Counted from the first letter of the stretch, positions 1 through 10,528 are shown. The stretch is DNA of 64,000 nt from Craspedostauros australis (GCA_026770025.1 JAMXDE010000022.1:682001-746000), one strand, 5' to 3'. A program made the numbers and translations. The notes: generated by a model not told the origin, from the sequence alone.

Positions 1-32
1 TAGAGAGGTAAAAGGTACAGAGAAAGCTGTCA
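1..32 (-). repeat. Partial 3' LTR of element A
   Basis: The first 32 bases match 13899-13935 with a few differences and end in the same GCTGTCA. Immediately inside lies a pyrimidine-rich stretch (caccccttgatctc) that reads as a purine-rich polypurine tract on the element strand. The rest of this LTR is outside the window. Confidence 0.75.
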
Positions 33-188
33 CACCCCTTGATCTCAAGGTGGACCCCCGTAGAACAGGGTTGTGGCAAGAAGTGTTAGTGTTGGCCTCA
101 CCAATGCTTTGGTGAGCATGTCAGCAAAGTTCTGAGCCGATGGGACGTGGACTGGAACCAGTGTCCCAGCTCCCACAGCCTCATGGAC

Positions 189-2096
189 TCAGTGAAATGA
201 TATTGCCACATGCTTCTTTTGCAATAGGCTGTCTGCAATCGTCGTTTTCGAGATCACCACATTGTTGTCGCAGAATGTGACCGTCAGTGATTGGACGTGG
301 ACTCCCAGCAATCGGAGTGCGTATCGGAGTGTGTATCGGAGTGCAATGATTTCTTCCGTCACTGATCGCATCGCGTTGAATTCTGCTCCGTATGTAGACG
401 TTGTGACTGATGTCTGCCACTTGCTCGAGAAGTACACAGGCGTCCTGCCGAGGAAAAGGATGATCCCAGTGTTTGATTGGCATGTGACAAGATCGTGCGC
501 ATGGTCAGCATCGACAAATGCATACATTGGCAGCTCTGGATAGATTGGCTTTGGTGACCGGTCGTTGACGTCCTCCTGTGTCTCAGGGTATTCTTCCTTC
601 ATTTGCGCCACCAATTCTGGGTTGGACGGTGTCGAGTTGAAGTTGTGGAATATCATGGGTCTGGAGTCGATTTGTGTTCTGAGTGTGGACATACTCTTGA
701 GATAGCCCCAAATCTTGAGTGCTCTTGCTAGATGTCTTTTCCATGGTGATGCAGTGAATTGAGAGAGTGAAGAAGTTGCAAAGGTGACGTGGAAACGTCC
801 AAGTTGAATGACCCAGTTCAGCATGCCGATGAGATGCTGGAACTGTTGATGTTCGTTTGGTGTGAGTAGTTTGGAGTCATCCGTTTCTGGATGGTCCTTG
901 TCCCACATGGGAACATGCTGGTCATGGAGTGTTCCATGCTGCCGTTCGATGTTATCCATCGCATTTGCAATGTATTTGTCACATCCAATGCTCCATTTTT
1001 CTTTCACATTCCTGGAATCGTCGTTTCCCAGATAGTAGTTGGGTGGTCCAATGTCTTTGATGGCGTAGACTTGCTGGATGACTTTCATGTATTGGTCTGG
1101 TTCTTTCGCCACGATCTTGAAGTCATTGACATGCATGCATATGTAGTCATACCCAGTGTCATTCCTCCACTTGATCCATACGTCCTGGTCATGCTGTGAT
1201 GGAGAGAACCCCATGGATGAGAGTGCATTTACAAAGTGAGCATGGAAGCTTTGTGTGCTCGATCGGATTCCATACAACACCTTCCTGAGTACGATTGTCT
1301 GACCCTCTCTGAAATCGAACTCTGTTCCTGCCCTTGCGTACATCTTCTTGTTGATGTAGGCATTGACGAATGCATTCCCCATGTTGCCGCAGAGTTGCTT
1401 CAGCTTGTTTGCGTCCATGATGACATCGAGTATCTGTACACTGGTTGATTTGATTGTGGACGAGTATACTCTGATATTGTCAACAAGTTTGATGAGGTGA
1501 CTGCTGGCCACCAGCCGCCCCTTGCGCCGCAGATCCTGTTTCACAGCGAAGATGAGCCAGAGCTTGGTGCTCTGGTAGTACGATGAAGGTTGGTGAGTGG
1601 ATGGATGGAATTCAAAGCAATCAAGGTCAATCAGAGCATCGATCTCTTTCTTTGCTGCGTCCTTCCACAATGTGTTGCCATTGGCTTCGTCAAGTTGGAG
1701 TGCGTGCCGTATGTTGCGTGGCACTTCTACACCGTATTGGAATACTGTAGCGAATAAGTCCTTTTTCGGCTTCTTCTTTCCTGGTTGTATGCGCCTCAGG
1801 ATGGCGATGCTGTGGTTGTTGTCGACTGTGAAGATGTGCGTGCGCTCGATTCGTCGCATGCGTCTGCGTATCGCTCGAACAGCGTGCTTTGCCCGTCTTA
1901 GTATTGTCGTTGACTGTCGATTGTGTCTGTCGTGCCGTTTTGGCTCGTTGGTGATGATATATCGCGCCACGAGCTCGGGATGGTCTGCCCTCAGGACGTT
2001 GTATCGGAACCATTGAGTTTCATTGTTGTCCCATTTCACATTGAGATGGAGATGTCCATCTCGGAAGGAATGACCTATTAGAACACTATCGAAAAA
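189..2096 (-). pseudogene. Reverse transcriptase-RNase H segment of element A (decayed)
   Basis: This is a copia-type RT (RVT_2 family) followed by RNase H. It has the RT region after KKEIDALIDLDCFEFH, a polymerase active-site segment reading YICMHVNDF where intact copies have Y-V-D-D, and an RNase H region with AFVDADHA, STYGAEFNA and a terminal DNNVV motif. The frame stays open upstream of the first GTG to a TGA at about 2097, close to a tRNA-like insertion. The changed YVDD box and the lost upstream join mean the enzyme is almost certainly inactive. The element family is sure; the exact ends are not. Confidence 0.85.
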
Positions 2097-2120
2097 TCAC
2101 AAGGGGAGAGCAAAAGCAAA

Positions 2121-2191
2121 GTACCATGCCGAGATTCGAACCCGGAACCTCAGTTAGAATTACTGGTGCTCTACCGTTGAGCTACAGGCGA
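2121..2191 (-). tRNA. tRNA-like sequence, probable pseudogene, inside element A pol
   Basis: On the minus strand there is a good D arm (GCTC-AACGGTA-GAGC) and a good T arm (CCGGG-TTCGAAT-CTCGG). These supply pol III A- and B-box sequences. The anticodon arm has four clean pairs around the loop AATTCTA, which would place TTC at the anticodon position, but U33 is replaced by A. The acceptor arm pairs poorly. Short T runs follow on the minus strand (GCTTTTGC, ATTTTT). It separates two pol segments of element A that are in different frames. Read as a tRNA pseudogene or tRNA-derived insertion; the isotype is uncertain. Confidence 0.5.
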
Positions 2192-3324
2192 TGCGATTGC
2201 TGAACCGAACACAAGTGAAATTTATAGATAGTGGGGGCTACGGGAGTAACGTACTTAGCACTATTTGATTTTGTGCTGATATGACCAGTGACAGATGTGA
2301 TTGCTGGTTCGTTCGTGTCTTCTTTTGTAATCTCATTTTGGAACATCTCATCATGCTCGCGCTCAGCCAGAGTGTCAATATGCCCCTGAATCCGCCGCTG
2401 GGGAGGATCTGGAATCCTCACTGCTTCATAGTCATCGGATTCTCTCGAGATGTCCGCAGTTGAGAGCTTGTCTTCCCCTTTGCCATCGGAAATCATGCTT
2501 GTAGGCCCACTGTTGTGGTTGTCGTTGTTGTCAATGATGACATTCTGCTGACCAAACCATCAGTCGTCATGCGGAATAGAATTTTCGTTGACCACGACGC
2601 CCCTGACCTCCAGTGGTCCCTCCTCAGGAATGCAAGCAGCCGCCCCAGACCGCACGGGAATCGCATCGATGGCCTCACGGACCTGTCAAGCGAGTTGCAT
2701 CGGCATTGTCTTGGTTCGCGTTCGTTGCCCCAAGTTGTCTCTGGTAGTAGTGTGTATGAGATCGAGGCGTGCGATGCGCTGAGCTTCCTTGTTGGTGATT
2801 TGCGGAGCGCTTGCGTCTTCTGCAATTCGTGGTTCCACAATGTTCTGTACCAGGGCGGTGCCTTTGGTTACGTTGTCGCCCCGTGGCAACCATATGTTGT
2901 ACGTGAAAGGGTCTCCATGGTCCCATGCGATTCCCAGGAAGTAAGCTGGTTTGAATGGGTGATGTGGAAACTTGGTCATCGGCTCGAAATACCAGACCTG
3001 TTGAAAGAACGTGAACCTGAACATGGAGATGTCCAGAGTGTTCCTGTGGAGCAGTTTGATGCGATTCTTCCATTGGATGCTCTCCTTTGCCATGTAGTTC
3101 CATACATCAATGACGTGTTGCACCGCGTAGCACCAGAAGGTGAGTGGCACGGACTCCGCCCAAAGCAATTTGTATGCGTGTCGCTTGATGTCGCCGATCG
3201 CCTGCTCCGCTCGGTTCTGATTATGATTCATGGGAGCAGTGAAGGAGTGCTTGATCATGTACCGCATTGTCACAGCTTTCCATGCCTTGACAGTTTGGAC
3301 CTGTGAGTAGTCCAAGATGAGTAA
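2182..3324 (-). pseudogene. C-terminal integrase and linker of element A
   Basis: This is the C-terminal half of a copia integrase, including the catalytic-glutamate region NHNQNRAEQAIGDIKRH, followed by the GAG-rich integrase tail (FKPAYFLGIAWDHGD) and a long hydrophilic linker leading to RT. One frame runs from 3324 down to 2182 with two TGA stops (near 2686 and 2555), so it is a pseudogene. The frame begins at the insertion point of element B. The matching N-terminal half of integrase resumes at 11331. Confidence 0.85.
3319..3324. repeat. Target-site duplication of element B, left copy (GAGTAA)
   Basis: GAGTAA directly abuts the left LTR at 3325 and is repeated at 11325-11330 directly after the right LTR. 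LTR boundaries are fixed because the flanking bases differ on each side (A versus G before, C versus G after). Confidence 0.9.
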
Positions 3325-4120
3325 TGTTGGCAAGTTCCGCTCACGGTAACCTACAATCGTGGAAGATGGTGTTGGTTGATAGTCGTCTGTTTGCTATTTC
3401 ATTAGTTGGCTACTCCAATCCTCTTGGTGTACGCCCGTTCTCTTGCCCGATGCTCTCGGTGCTTCAATCTGTTTCGTAGATTCAGTCTCCGACTATGAGT
3501 CGGTACGCGAGATGCTCTCTCGCTCCTCTTCTGTATTCTCTCTCTCTCTCAACATCGTGTGCTCGTCGCGCACGATACTCCGTGTTCGATACGTACTCCG
3601 TATTCGACACTCCGTTCATTCAGTACTGGCTCCTACTCCATGAGTACTCGCCATTTGAAGTTCACCTTCTGTATCCATGATGCTGATGTCCTTCGGTCAT
3701 CGGATCTTCGCCTCCTGCTCTGACTTGGAGACAGATGTCGACGTGGTGACATGATGACATCCTGTCGACGTCAGTAGGCGTCCTTCTGCTCTCCAGATGT
3801 CATGTTCCATTGGTGATGCAGTGGTCTGTCAGATGATATCGTCATCTGAGGTTTAGTTGGGAAGTACCTCGAGATTCTCTTGGTACCATTGATGGATGGA
3901 CGGACGATCTTCCAATTCTCTCAGAAATCGTTATTTGCAAATTTCCTCCAGAAATCTTGCCCCTTTTCGTGTGTTCCATTTCCCCTGTAATTCTGACGAA
4001 TCACAGTATACTATCGACACGAATGTAGTTGTACCGTCCAAGTGCGTATGAGAGAATAACGGGTGAACGATGCACATATACACGTACATCTTGACATATA
4101 CTCACATGTACATCTCGACA
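3325..4120 (-). repeat. 3' LTR of element B (796 bp)
   Basis: It begins TGTTGGCAAG and ends CATCTCGACA on the plus strand. By eye it matches 10529-11324 except at 3355. It contains a (CT)7 run near 3537-3550 and a short mirror-like GTCGAC region near 3738-3770. No coding gene is expected; the small open frames here occur in both LTR copies and are chance. Confidence 0.95.
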
Positions 4121-4140
4121 CCCTTCCTGTGTGCATTCGG

Positions 4141-5663
4141 TCATTCGAATGTTCTCGATGTGTCAAGGTACGACTTCTCATGTTCACGTTGCAAGTCAGC
4201 CTTGATGTTCTTGGTGAATCCGTCGCTTGTGTTTTGCTCGGATTTGACGAAAATGATTTCGATGGTTTTGTTGATTACCATGTTCCTCACGTAGTGATGG
4301 CGCACGTCGATGTGCCGCGATCGTTGGGATGTCGATGGGTTCTTGGCGATGAAGATCGCTCCGATGTTGTCCACACGACCTTAATCGGTGTCTTCACTGG
4401 GACGCCCACACTTTCGAGTAGCTGCACGACGAAGAAGATCTCCTTTGCCGCTTCGGAAAGGGCAACGTATTCTGCTTCGGATGAGCTGAGTGTGACGGCC
4501 TTCTGTGCCTTGGATCGCCAAAGGATTGGCACCTTGCACAGGTATAGGATGAATCCCCCTACGCTGATTCTCGTGTTCTTGTCTCCTGCATATTCGCTAT
4601 CGCAAAAGAGCTCCATGTCCCAGCCGTCGTCGTCTGGACGCGCTGGATGGATCTTCAATCCATAGTCCTTTGTATCGATCACATACTTGATGATCTGATA
4701 CATCTCCTTCATTGCGGCCTTGGTGGGCCTGATCAATACCTTGGAGAGTTCCCTCACAGGGTTCGCGATATCTGGTCGCGAGTGCTTGATGAGGAAGAGT
4801 AGCATACCGACGCCTCGGCGGTATTCGGCATGTTCTTCCGTTCCGACCTTCTGCAGTCCGTTATCTTCGGATGGTCGTACGATGATTTGACCCGGGGTTC
4901 CCGGTGTTGCGTAGCGCTGCATCTTCTCAACCTTGGTTCCGAACTCTTCGATGAGATGTCGGATGAGGTGTGGTTGACGCAATGTCGCTCTAGTCTTGTC
5001 ATGGTTCAGTTCGATGTTGCAGCTGAGGTAGTCTCCGAGTCCACGCTCGATTGTCACCTTGAACTTGCTGCCTTGGATGTCCTTCAGGAATGTCTCCAGT
5101 GCCTTGGAGTCTCCGCAGCAGAAGCAATCGTCCACGTAGATGGCCACGATCATGCTTCCTTCGTTCGTCTTCCTGTAGAACAGGCACGGGTCTGCCGCGC
5201 TCTGTTCGAAGTTGATATTCTTGAGGGTCGATACCAACATCTTGAACCATTGCCTGGCGCTCTGCACAAGTCCGTAGATTGGCTTGTGTAGGGTCAGGGC
5301 TTCGTCTGGTTGATGATCCATCCCGTTGGGACAGTTCATGTAGATCTCCTCGTCGAGGTCTCCGTGTAGGAATGCCGTTACGACATCGACGAGTGCGCAG
5401 TCCATCTTCTTGATCAGCATGATCACCATCATGACCCGATAGGTCACGTCATGGATGACGGGTGAGTAGTGCTCTTGGAAGTCCACTCCTGCGACTTGTG
5501 AATAGCCACATGCAACGAGCCGCGCTCGATGTGTGCCGTCACGCTTCAGCTTGAAGACCCATTTGCATTTGCAGCATCTGCGGCCGCGTGGGATGGCGTC
5601 TCGTTTGATCTTGCTGTACACTTTGCGTGTGTCCATGGAGTCGAACTCCTTCTTGATGGCTGC
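4141..5663 (-). pseudogene. Reverse transcriptase-RNase H of element B, separated by a stop and a frameshift
   Basis: This is the copia RT that continues the pol frame just after the TGA at 5664-5666. Motifs include CKCKWVFKLKRDG, ARLVACGYSQVAGVDFQEHY, the polymerase box IYVDDCFCCGD, and RNase H with ELFCDSEYAGD and SSSEAEYVALSEAAKE. Around 4377 the frame shifts by a 2-nt excess (GTGTG), and the last RNase H part (DNIGAIFIAKNP, RSRHIDVRHHYVR) is read in another frame to the stop at 4141. The RT active site is intact, so damage is limited to these two lesions. The TGA sits where a Trp codon is plausible. Confidence 0.9.
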
Positions 5664-8600
5664 TCAATATCCCTTTCGATGGATGGGATCTGGGTGATTG
5701 AAGGCTCCATCGAATGTTGTAGGTTCGATGTGCTTCTCTGGTTCTTTCTTCTCGTCCTGCATCGACAGTCCGATGTCGATCGCTGGTGATTCGGTAATGA
5801 TTGCATTCATTCCGTACAGTCCTGTTGTGCTATAGTGAGTGATCTCAATGTCTCCTTCATCTGCGATTTCTTCGTCATCTGTAGTTTCGTTGTTGAAGTC
5901 GTCGATCATTTCGTCGCTGAGTTCGTCACTCGCCTCATCAGATGATGGATCGCTCTCATAGCCTTCTTCCTTTCGACCTCGTTCGTTGAAGTCCGAGAGC
6001 TCACGTAGAGCTCTGGGAATACTCTTCCCTGTTGTTGATTTGGGATTAGTTTCTCCCTTCCTGCCTCGTGCTTCGTGACGTCGGATCCTCTCCTTTCTAG
6101 TTGTGTCACGTTTGCTTGGCTTGCTCGGTGGAGGTCTGGATGGTGTGCCATGTGTAGACTTCGCTGGTGTGTTCGGAGGAGTGACACTTGTGTCATCGTC
6201 GGCTTCGTCGCCGGATGGTAGGATCTCGTCATCCTCATGATTGGATTCGCTCCGATCTTCCTCGTCGTCTTGGACTAGTTGAGTTACTACGCCGTCGTCC
6301 TCATCATCCTCATCGTCGCTGTCCGATAGGATGTGGTACATGTTACTGTTAGCGAAAGATACTCTCTTTGCTTTCGATGTTTGACGCGTTGCCGTCTTTG
6401 GCATTGCTCCCTTCCGTCCAATGGTTGTGAAGCCGTCTGCGTCCGTTGTTTCTGCTCCGTTGGATATGTTCGGTGCTGATGCCCAGCCACGGAACTGTCC
6501 GTATGATTGGTTGAGCCACTTGATGTCGCGTGAGCAAATGAGTGACTTGGTTGATGGTCTGTACATGTTGTAGACCCCTGATGCATGTTGGTGTGCATAT
6601 CCGATGAATACCATCTCTTCTCCTCTATTCTTGAGTTTGGCGGTGATCCCGCCGTAGGTAGTCTTCACAACACCCACCTCTCCGAAAGTGCGGAGTGCAT
6701 CCGCATATGGTGGATCGCTTCCGAAGAATTGTCGATGTGGTGACTCCTTTTGATTCTTCGCTACGGTGATGTTGGCGATGGCGGTGGCAGTGCTAGCAGC
6801 TGCTGCCCACAGGCCATGCCTATATTCTTCGTCGAGCTGTGCTCCGTTGAGCATGGAGCGGATCTTGGTGTAGAGGTACGCGAACTTGCGTTCCACTCTG
6901 CCGTTCTGTTGCGGCGTGTTCGATGCCGTGAATTCGAATTTCATATTGAGTCCTGCATCGATGAGAATATCCTGCGTGGATTTGTTCTCTCCGCTGTTGT
7001 CACCTCGGAAGATGATCTGTTGGTCACCAGTCTGTGACTTGATCGTTTGGATGAATCGTTTGATGTACCCTGGTTGATCACTCTTGTTCTTGAGGAAGAA
7101 ACTCCAGCAGTGATCCGTGCAGTCGTCCACGATCAGGGTCCAGTAGCGTTTATCTCCGAAGCTTATGTGTTTAGTGTAACTAATGTCAATGAAGAACCGT
7201 TCGCCACGGCGAGTCGCTCTCGGAATGGTTGCCTTCGGAATGTTCTTCACTCTTGCGTTCGCGACCGCGCAGTCACGACATACCGGCATCTCGCCAATCA
7301 TCTTCCATCCGTATTGGGCGGCTGTCCGCTTCATGGCTTCGAGTGGCGCGTGGCCGAGCATTCGATGCAAGTTCACCGCGCTGATCTCCTTGGATGGGTT
7401 CTTGACGAGGGCTGTGCAAGCCTTGTCGTTGTTCGTTGGCATGATGGGATGCATCTGCACTCCCGTGATGAATCCGTTGGCTGTGGGGAAGACTCGGTCG
7501 AATACGATCTTCGTTCCGAATCCGTTGATGATGTCCATCAGAATGCCGTTGCTACCAAGCTGGTAACCGTTGTACAGAGCCTTGTTCGTAGAGAAAAGGT
7601 TCACCGCCATTTTCGGTGTGTACTTCACGTCATCGAGCCGGATGATGTGGCCAGTGTTGTCTCGCTGCTTGACCTTCAAGCGAATGGATCCCATCTTGGG
7701 AGAGTCCAGCTTCGTGCTGTCTCCCACTTGGACGAAGGACTTGATGTGCCGCACGTTGAAGAGAGCGGCGTCCGAGTTGATGATGTGACACGAAGCTCCG
7801 CTGTCGGCGAGCCAGGTGTCCTTGTTGACCTTGTCCTTGTGCTTGGTGCTCAGCTCGTGGAGCTGCTCCACGGCTGCTGTGGCCATTTCATCCATGAGGC
7901 CGTCTGCCTCTTCATCTTCATGCACTCCATCTTCGTTGTATGGATTGTGATTCTCGTCAGCTTCGTCGTCGCTTGGTAGTTCAGCGAAGCTCGCTGGGAC
8001 AGTGCTGTTACGATGAAATCCGGTGACCGTGTCATACGGTGTGACGCGTGGTCGTTCACGCAGGAGCACCTGCATGCATCCTCCGAGCACGTAGTGTAAG
8101 TCCAGCTCAGAGAGTTCCTCCTCTTCGTTTGCTTGCAGTAGTCGGTTGAGGATGGCTGCGTTTGCGAGGATCTCTTCAATCGATTTGAAGTTATCCGATA
8201 GGATGGTGCTTACCATGTTCACCCAAATGTATCGCAATGGTTCGTTCACGAACCCTGGGAACATCGGCAATGCAGCTGTTAGGACCGCGTCGTAGATGAG
8301 CTGCTTCTGCATTCGTTTTGCAGTGACCGTTGGTTCCGGGAAGGTCTGGAGTCGGTAGATGTCTTCGACTCTTCTGGGATTCGGCTCCGGTGGGAATTGG
8401 ATTCGAATTGGGTAGACGACGACCTCGTAGGGGTTGAATGCATCGTTCGTATGGTTCTCAGCTTCGTCGCTGTCCTCTTCATCGAAGATGCCCGTTCTCT
8501 CGTTTCGCATTGCTGCGGGAGGCGGCGCCTCGCCGCGGTTCGCCCCGTCACTGATGGTGTCGTCGTCGTCTTCATCTGCGCCATTGTCGTCGGCGTCTTC

Positions 8601-10040
8601 GTCTGCGCCGTTCTCGTCAGCGTCTTCGTCTGCGCCGTTCTCGTCAGCGTCTTCGTCTGCGCCGTTCTCGTTGGCGTCTTCGTCTGCGCCGTTCTCGTCA
8701 GCGTCTTCGTCTGCGCCGTTCTCGTCGGCGTCTTCGCTCATTGCCTCTTCGATGTCACTATCGATGGCCTCGCTGTCCATCTCGGCTCCGTCGCCGTATG
8801 AACCGATCAGGTTGTGCGCGTTGAAGCAGCATTCGTAGCTCACTTCGCGTCTTGGATCCACCTCGTGGATGATTGGCTCTTCGCTGAGCCACTCCGGGAC
8901 GATCTCATCGTCCTGCACTTCGTCGTCATTCCCGACGCATTCGAAGTTATCGAAGAAGGAGTCTTCAATGTAGTCGTCGGACACCAACATGCAGAGTGGC
9001 AAGTCCTTTGCCGAGAGCACCATCTCGTGCCCGCTCTTGTCGTGTCCTTCCGTAGCCGTGTTGGCTTGTTCGTTGTTGTTCTTGCTCTCGTTGAGCTTCT
9101 TCTTTCGGCACTCCGCCTCGCGGTGTCCGAAGATGCCACAGTAATTGCACTTGCCCTTGAAGCCGCTTCCCTTGTTGCGCTTTCCGTTCATCTTGTTGTT
9201 GTTGTTGTTGTTTTTCTTGTTGTTCGATTTCTTGCGTTCTGGGCAATCGGCGGATCTATGGCCATACACGCCACAGTTGTGACAAGTACCCTTGAAGTTA
9301 CCGGTGCTCGTGAAGCCGGTGTCGTTGCTCTTCGTGTTACTGTCTTGAAAGTCGTCGACGTATGCCTTGCCTCCTCTGTGAGTGGCGAATGCAGTACGGA
9401 GTACTCCTCTGATCGTGTTGATGGTAACCAGTTCCGGATTGAACGTGAGTTGGTGTTGGAAGTTCACGATGTGAGTTCTGTACTCGTTGCTCACCGTGCT
9501 GAGGATTTGCATGATCATTTCCTCGTCCGTGATCTCGTACTTGACATCGTGGAGACGTGATCGTAGACTCTCGAGTTGCGTGATGTAGATGTCGGGGTCC
9601 GTGTCTCTCTTCATCTTTTCGTTGTTGAATTGGCGCTTGAGCTTGATCTTCGTCACCGCATCGGATGGTCGGAACTTCTCCGCGAGAACTTTCCACGCTC
9701 CGTGTGCGTCTCCTTCGGGGTAGTCGTCGGAGATGCATTGGTTGATGTACTGGATGGCCTGCTTGCCTTTTCCTTTCTCTGCATCCATCATAAGGATCAG
9801 ATCGCTGAAGCAGTCGCATCCCAGCTCGTAGATCTCTTCCATCGCTTCCTTGGCTTCACCGTCGGCTGCCGCGATCTCGCTCACTGTTGGCACTTTGGTT
9901 TTGCCTAACATCACGTCTCTCGTCTTCTGTGCACGAGCGTATGCCTTCGCTTGGGACTCCCATGCGCTGTAGTCTTCCTGTTCACCGCTGAACATCGGCG
10001 CCTTGATGCGTCGCTTGTTCATGTTGGCTGATGTTGCCAT
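5664..10040 (-). CDS. gag-pol: Gag-protease-integrase polyprotein of element B (1458 aa)
   Basis: It starts at ATG 10040. In order: a UBN2-type Gag (residues about 15-230, FSGEQEDYSAWESQAKAY), two CCHC zinc knuckles (CHNCGVYGHRSADC and CNYCGIFGHREAEC, about 255-315), and then a spacer of about 440 residues unlike standard copia. The aspartic protease has WLADSGASCH (about 765). Integrase has the HRMLGH...C..C zinc region and the D-D-E signature (FIDISY, FRGDNSGEN, PQQNGRVERKF). A long acidic and basic linker toward RT ends at TGA 5664-5666. In copia elements these parts package RNA, mature the polyprotein and integrate cDNA. The spacer holds a near-perfect acidic repeat. Confidence 0.93.
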   Translation of the reverse strand: MATSANMNKRRIKAPMFSGEQEDYSAWESQAKAYARAQKTRDVMLGKTKVPTVSEIAAADGEAKEAMEEIYELGCDCFSDLILMMDAEKGKGKQAIQYINQCISDDYPEGDAHGAWKVLAEKFRPSDAVTKIKLKRQFNNEKMKRDTDPDIYITQLESLRSRLHDVKYEITDEEMIMQILSTVSNEYRTHIVNFQHQLTFNPELVTINTIRGVLRTAFATHRGGKAYVDDFQDSNTKSNDTGFTSTGNFKGTCHNCGVYGHRSADCPERKKSNNKKNNNNNNKMNGKRNKGSGFKGKCNYCGIFGHREAECRKKKLNESKNNNEQANTATEGHDKSGHEMVLSAKDLPLCMLVSDDYIEDSFFDNFECVGNDDEVQDDEIVPEWLSEEPIIHEVDPRREVSYECCFNAHNLIGSYGDGAEMDSEAIDSDIEEAMSEDADENGADEDADENGADEDANENGADEDADENGADEDADENGADEDADDNGADEDDDDTISDGANRGEAPPPAAMRNERTGIFDEEDSDEAENHTNDAFNPYEVVVYPIRIQFPPEPNPRRVEDIYRLQTFPEPTVTAKRMQKQLIYDAVLTAALPMFPGFVNEPLRYIWVNMVSTILSDNFKSIEEILANAAILNRLLQANEEEELSELDLHYVLGGCMQVLLRERPRVTPYDTVTGFHRNSTVPASFAELPSDDEADENHNPYNEDGVHEDEEADGLMDEMATAAVEQLHELSTKHKDKVNKDTWLADSGASCHIINSDAALFNVRHIKSFVQVGDSTKLDSPKMGSIRLKVKQRDNTGHIIRLDDVKYTPKMAVNLFSTNKALYNGYQLGSNGILMDIINGFGTKIVFDRVFPTANGFITGVQMHPIMPTNNDKACTALVKNPSKEISAVNLHRMLGHAPLEAMKRTAAQYGWKMIGEMPVCRDCAVANARVKNIPKATIPRATRRGERFFIDISYTKHISFGDKRYWTLIVDDCTDHCWSFFLKNKSDQPGYIKRFIQTIKSQTGDQQIIFRGDNSGENKSTQDILIDAGLNMKFEFTASNTPQQNGRVERKFAYLYTKIRSMLNGAQLDEEYRHGLWAAAASTATAIANITVAKNQKESPHRQFFGSDPPYADALRTFGEVGVVKTTYGGITAKLKNRGEEMVFIGYAHQHASGVYNMYRPSTKSLICSRDIKWLNQSYGQFRGWASAPNISNGAETTDADGFTTIGRKGAMPKTATRQTSKAKRVSFANSNMYHILSDSDDEDDEDDGVVTQLVQDDEEDRSESNHEDDEILPSGDEADDDTSVTPPNTPAKSTHGTPSRPPPSKPSKRDTTRKERIRRHEARGRKGETNPKSTTGKSIPRALRELSDFNERGRKEEGYESDPSSDEASDELSDEMIDDFNNETTDDEEIADEGDIEITHYSTTGLYGMNAIITESPAIDIGLSMQDEKKEPEKHIEPTTFDGAFNHPDPIHRKGY
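8577..8735 (-). repeat. 27-bp tandem repeat coding acidic nonapeptides in element B
   Basis: About six copies of a 27-bp unit (plus strand gcgccgttctcgtcagcgt and onward) encode repeats of the type ADEDADENG. Units differ by one or two bases only (for example GTTGG for GTCAG), so the array probably expands by slippage or unequal exchange. It lies in the non-canonical spacer between the zinc knuckles and the protease. Confidence 0.9.
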
Positions 10041-10446
10041 GTTGATTCGTTGTTTCGTTGTTGGTGCGCTCGCGCCCTTGATTTCCGTCTGTTTCTGTGT
10101 TGTCGATTCTTCGTTTTTTCGCTTGTTGTTTCGCGAGGGTTGATTTGCTCACAAATTCTCCTCCTGGTGGTGTCTCACTTTTACCACTTCGTTTGGCTGT
10201 GCGGATGTTCTCCGTCACACCAGTCTCCTCTTGCTTGTACGCCTTGAGGATACTCTCCTTCTCGCGGTGTAGCCTTGCAGACCGTTCTTCTTCGGTCTCG
10301 TCGATCGCGCTTGCGTCTGCGCCTGATAGGACAGTAGCCGCGGCTGCTTCCTTCTCTTCTCGTGGTGGAGTCTCACTCGCACCTTCTTCTTGTTTGACAG
10401 TCGGGTTGGACAGAGGGATGTCTCTCAATTCCTCTTCCTCGCTCAT
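9982..10446 (-). CDS. Small 5' ORF of element B, overlapping Gag out of frame (154 aa)
   Basis: This ATG-started frame (10446) lies between the 5' LTR and Gag. It overlaps the Gag start by 59 bp in a different frame. The product is hydrophilic and highly charged: an acidic N-terminus (MSEEEELRDIPLSNP), an Ala patch (EEKEAAAATVLSG) and a basic centre (TLAKQQAKKRRIDN), which resembles a nuclear-localisation-like cluster. I recognise no family. Ordinary copia elements do not carry a gene here, so it could be a real accessory protein, an upstream ORF that controls Gag translation, or a Gag extension joined by frameshifting. Confidence 0.5.
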   Translation of the reverse strand: MSEEEELRDIPLSNPTVKQEEGASETPPREEKEAAAATVLSGADASAIDETEEERSARLHREKESILKAYKQEETGVTENIRTAKRSGKSETPPGGEFVSKSTLAKQQAKKRRIDNTETDGNQGRERTNNETTNQHGNISQHEQATHQGADVQR

Positions 10447-10516
10447 TCAGCTTGTTGCTCTTGAATGATGTTCGTCTTCCTTGCACGATCCGATCCGCGG
10501 GCTCGCCCTGATCTAT

Positions 10517-10528
10517 CGTTTATAAACG
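10517..10528. promoter_or_regulatory. Perfect palindrome at the primer-binding-site position of element B
   Basis: CGTTTATAAACG is a 12-bp perfect palindrome directly abutting the inner edge of the 5' LTR (10529). This is where the tRNA primer normally pairs, and no TGG that would pair with a tRNA 3' CCA is present. Element C has a closely similar palindrome at the same place (41719-41730). Confidence 0.6.
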
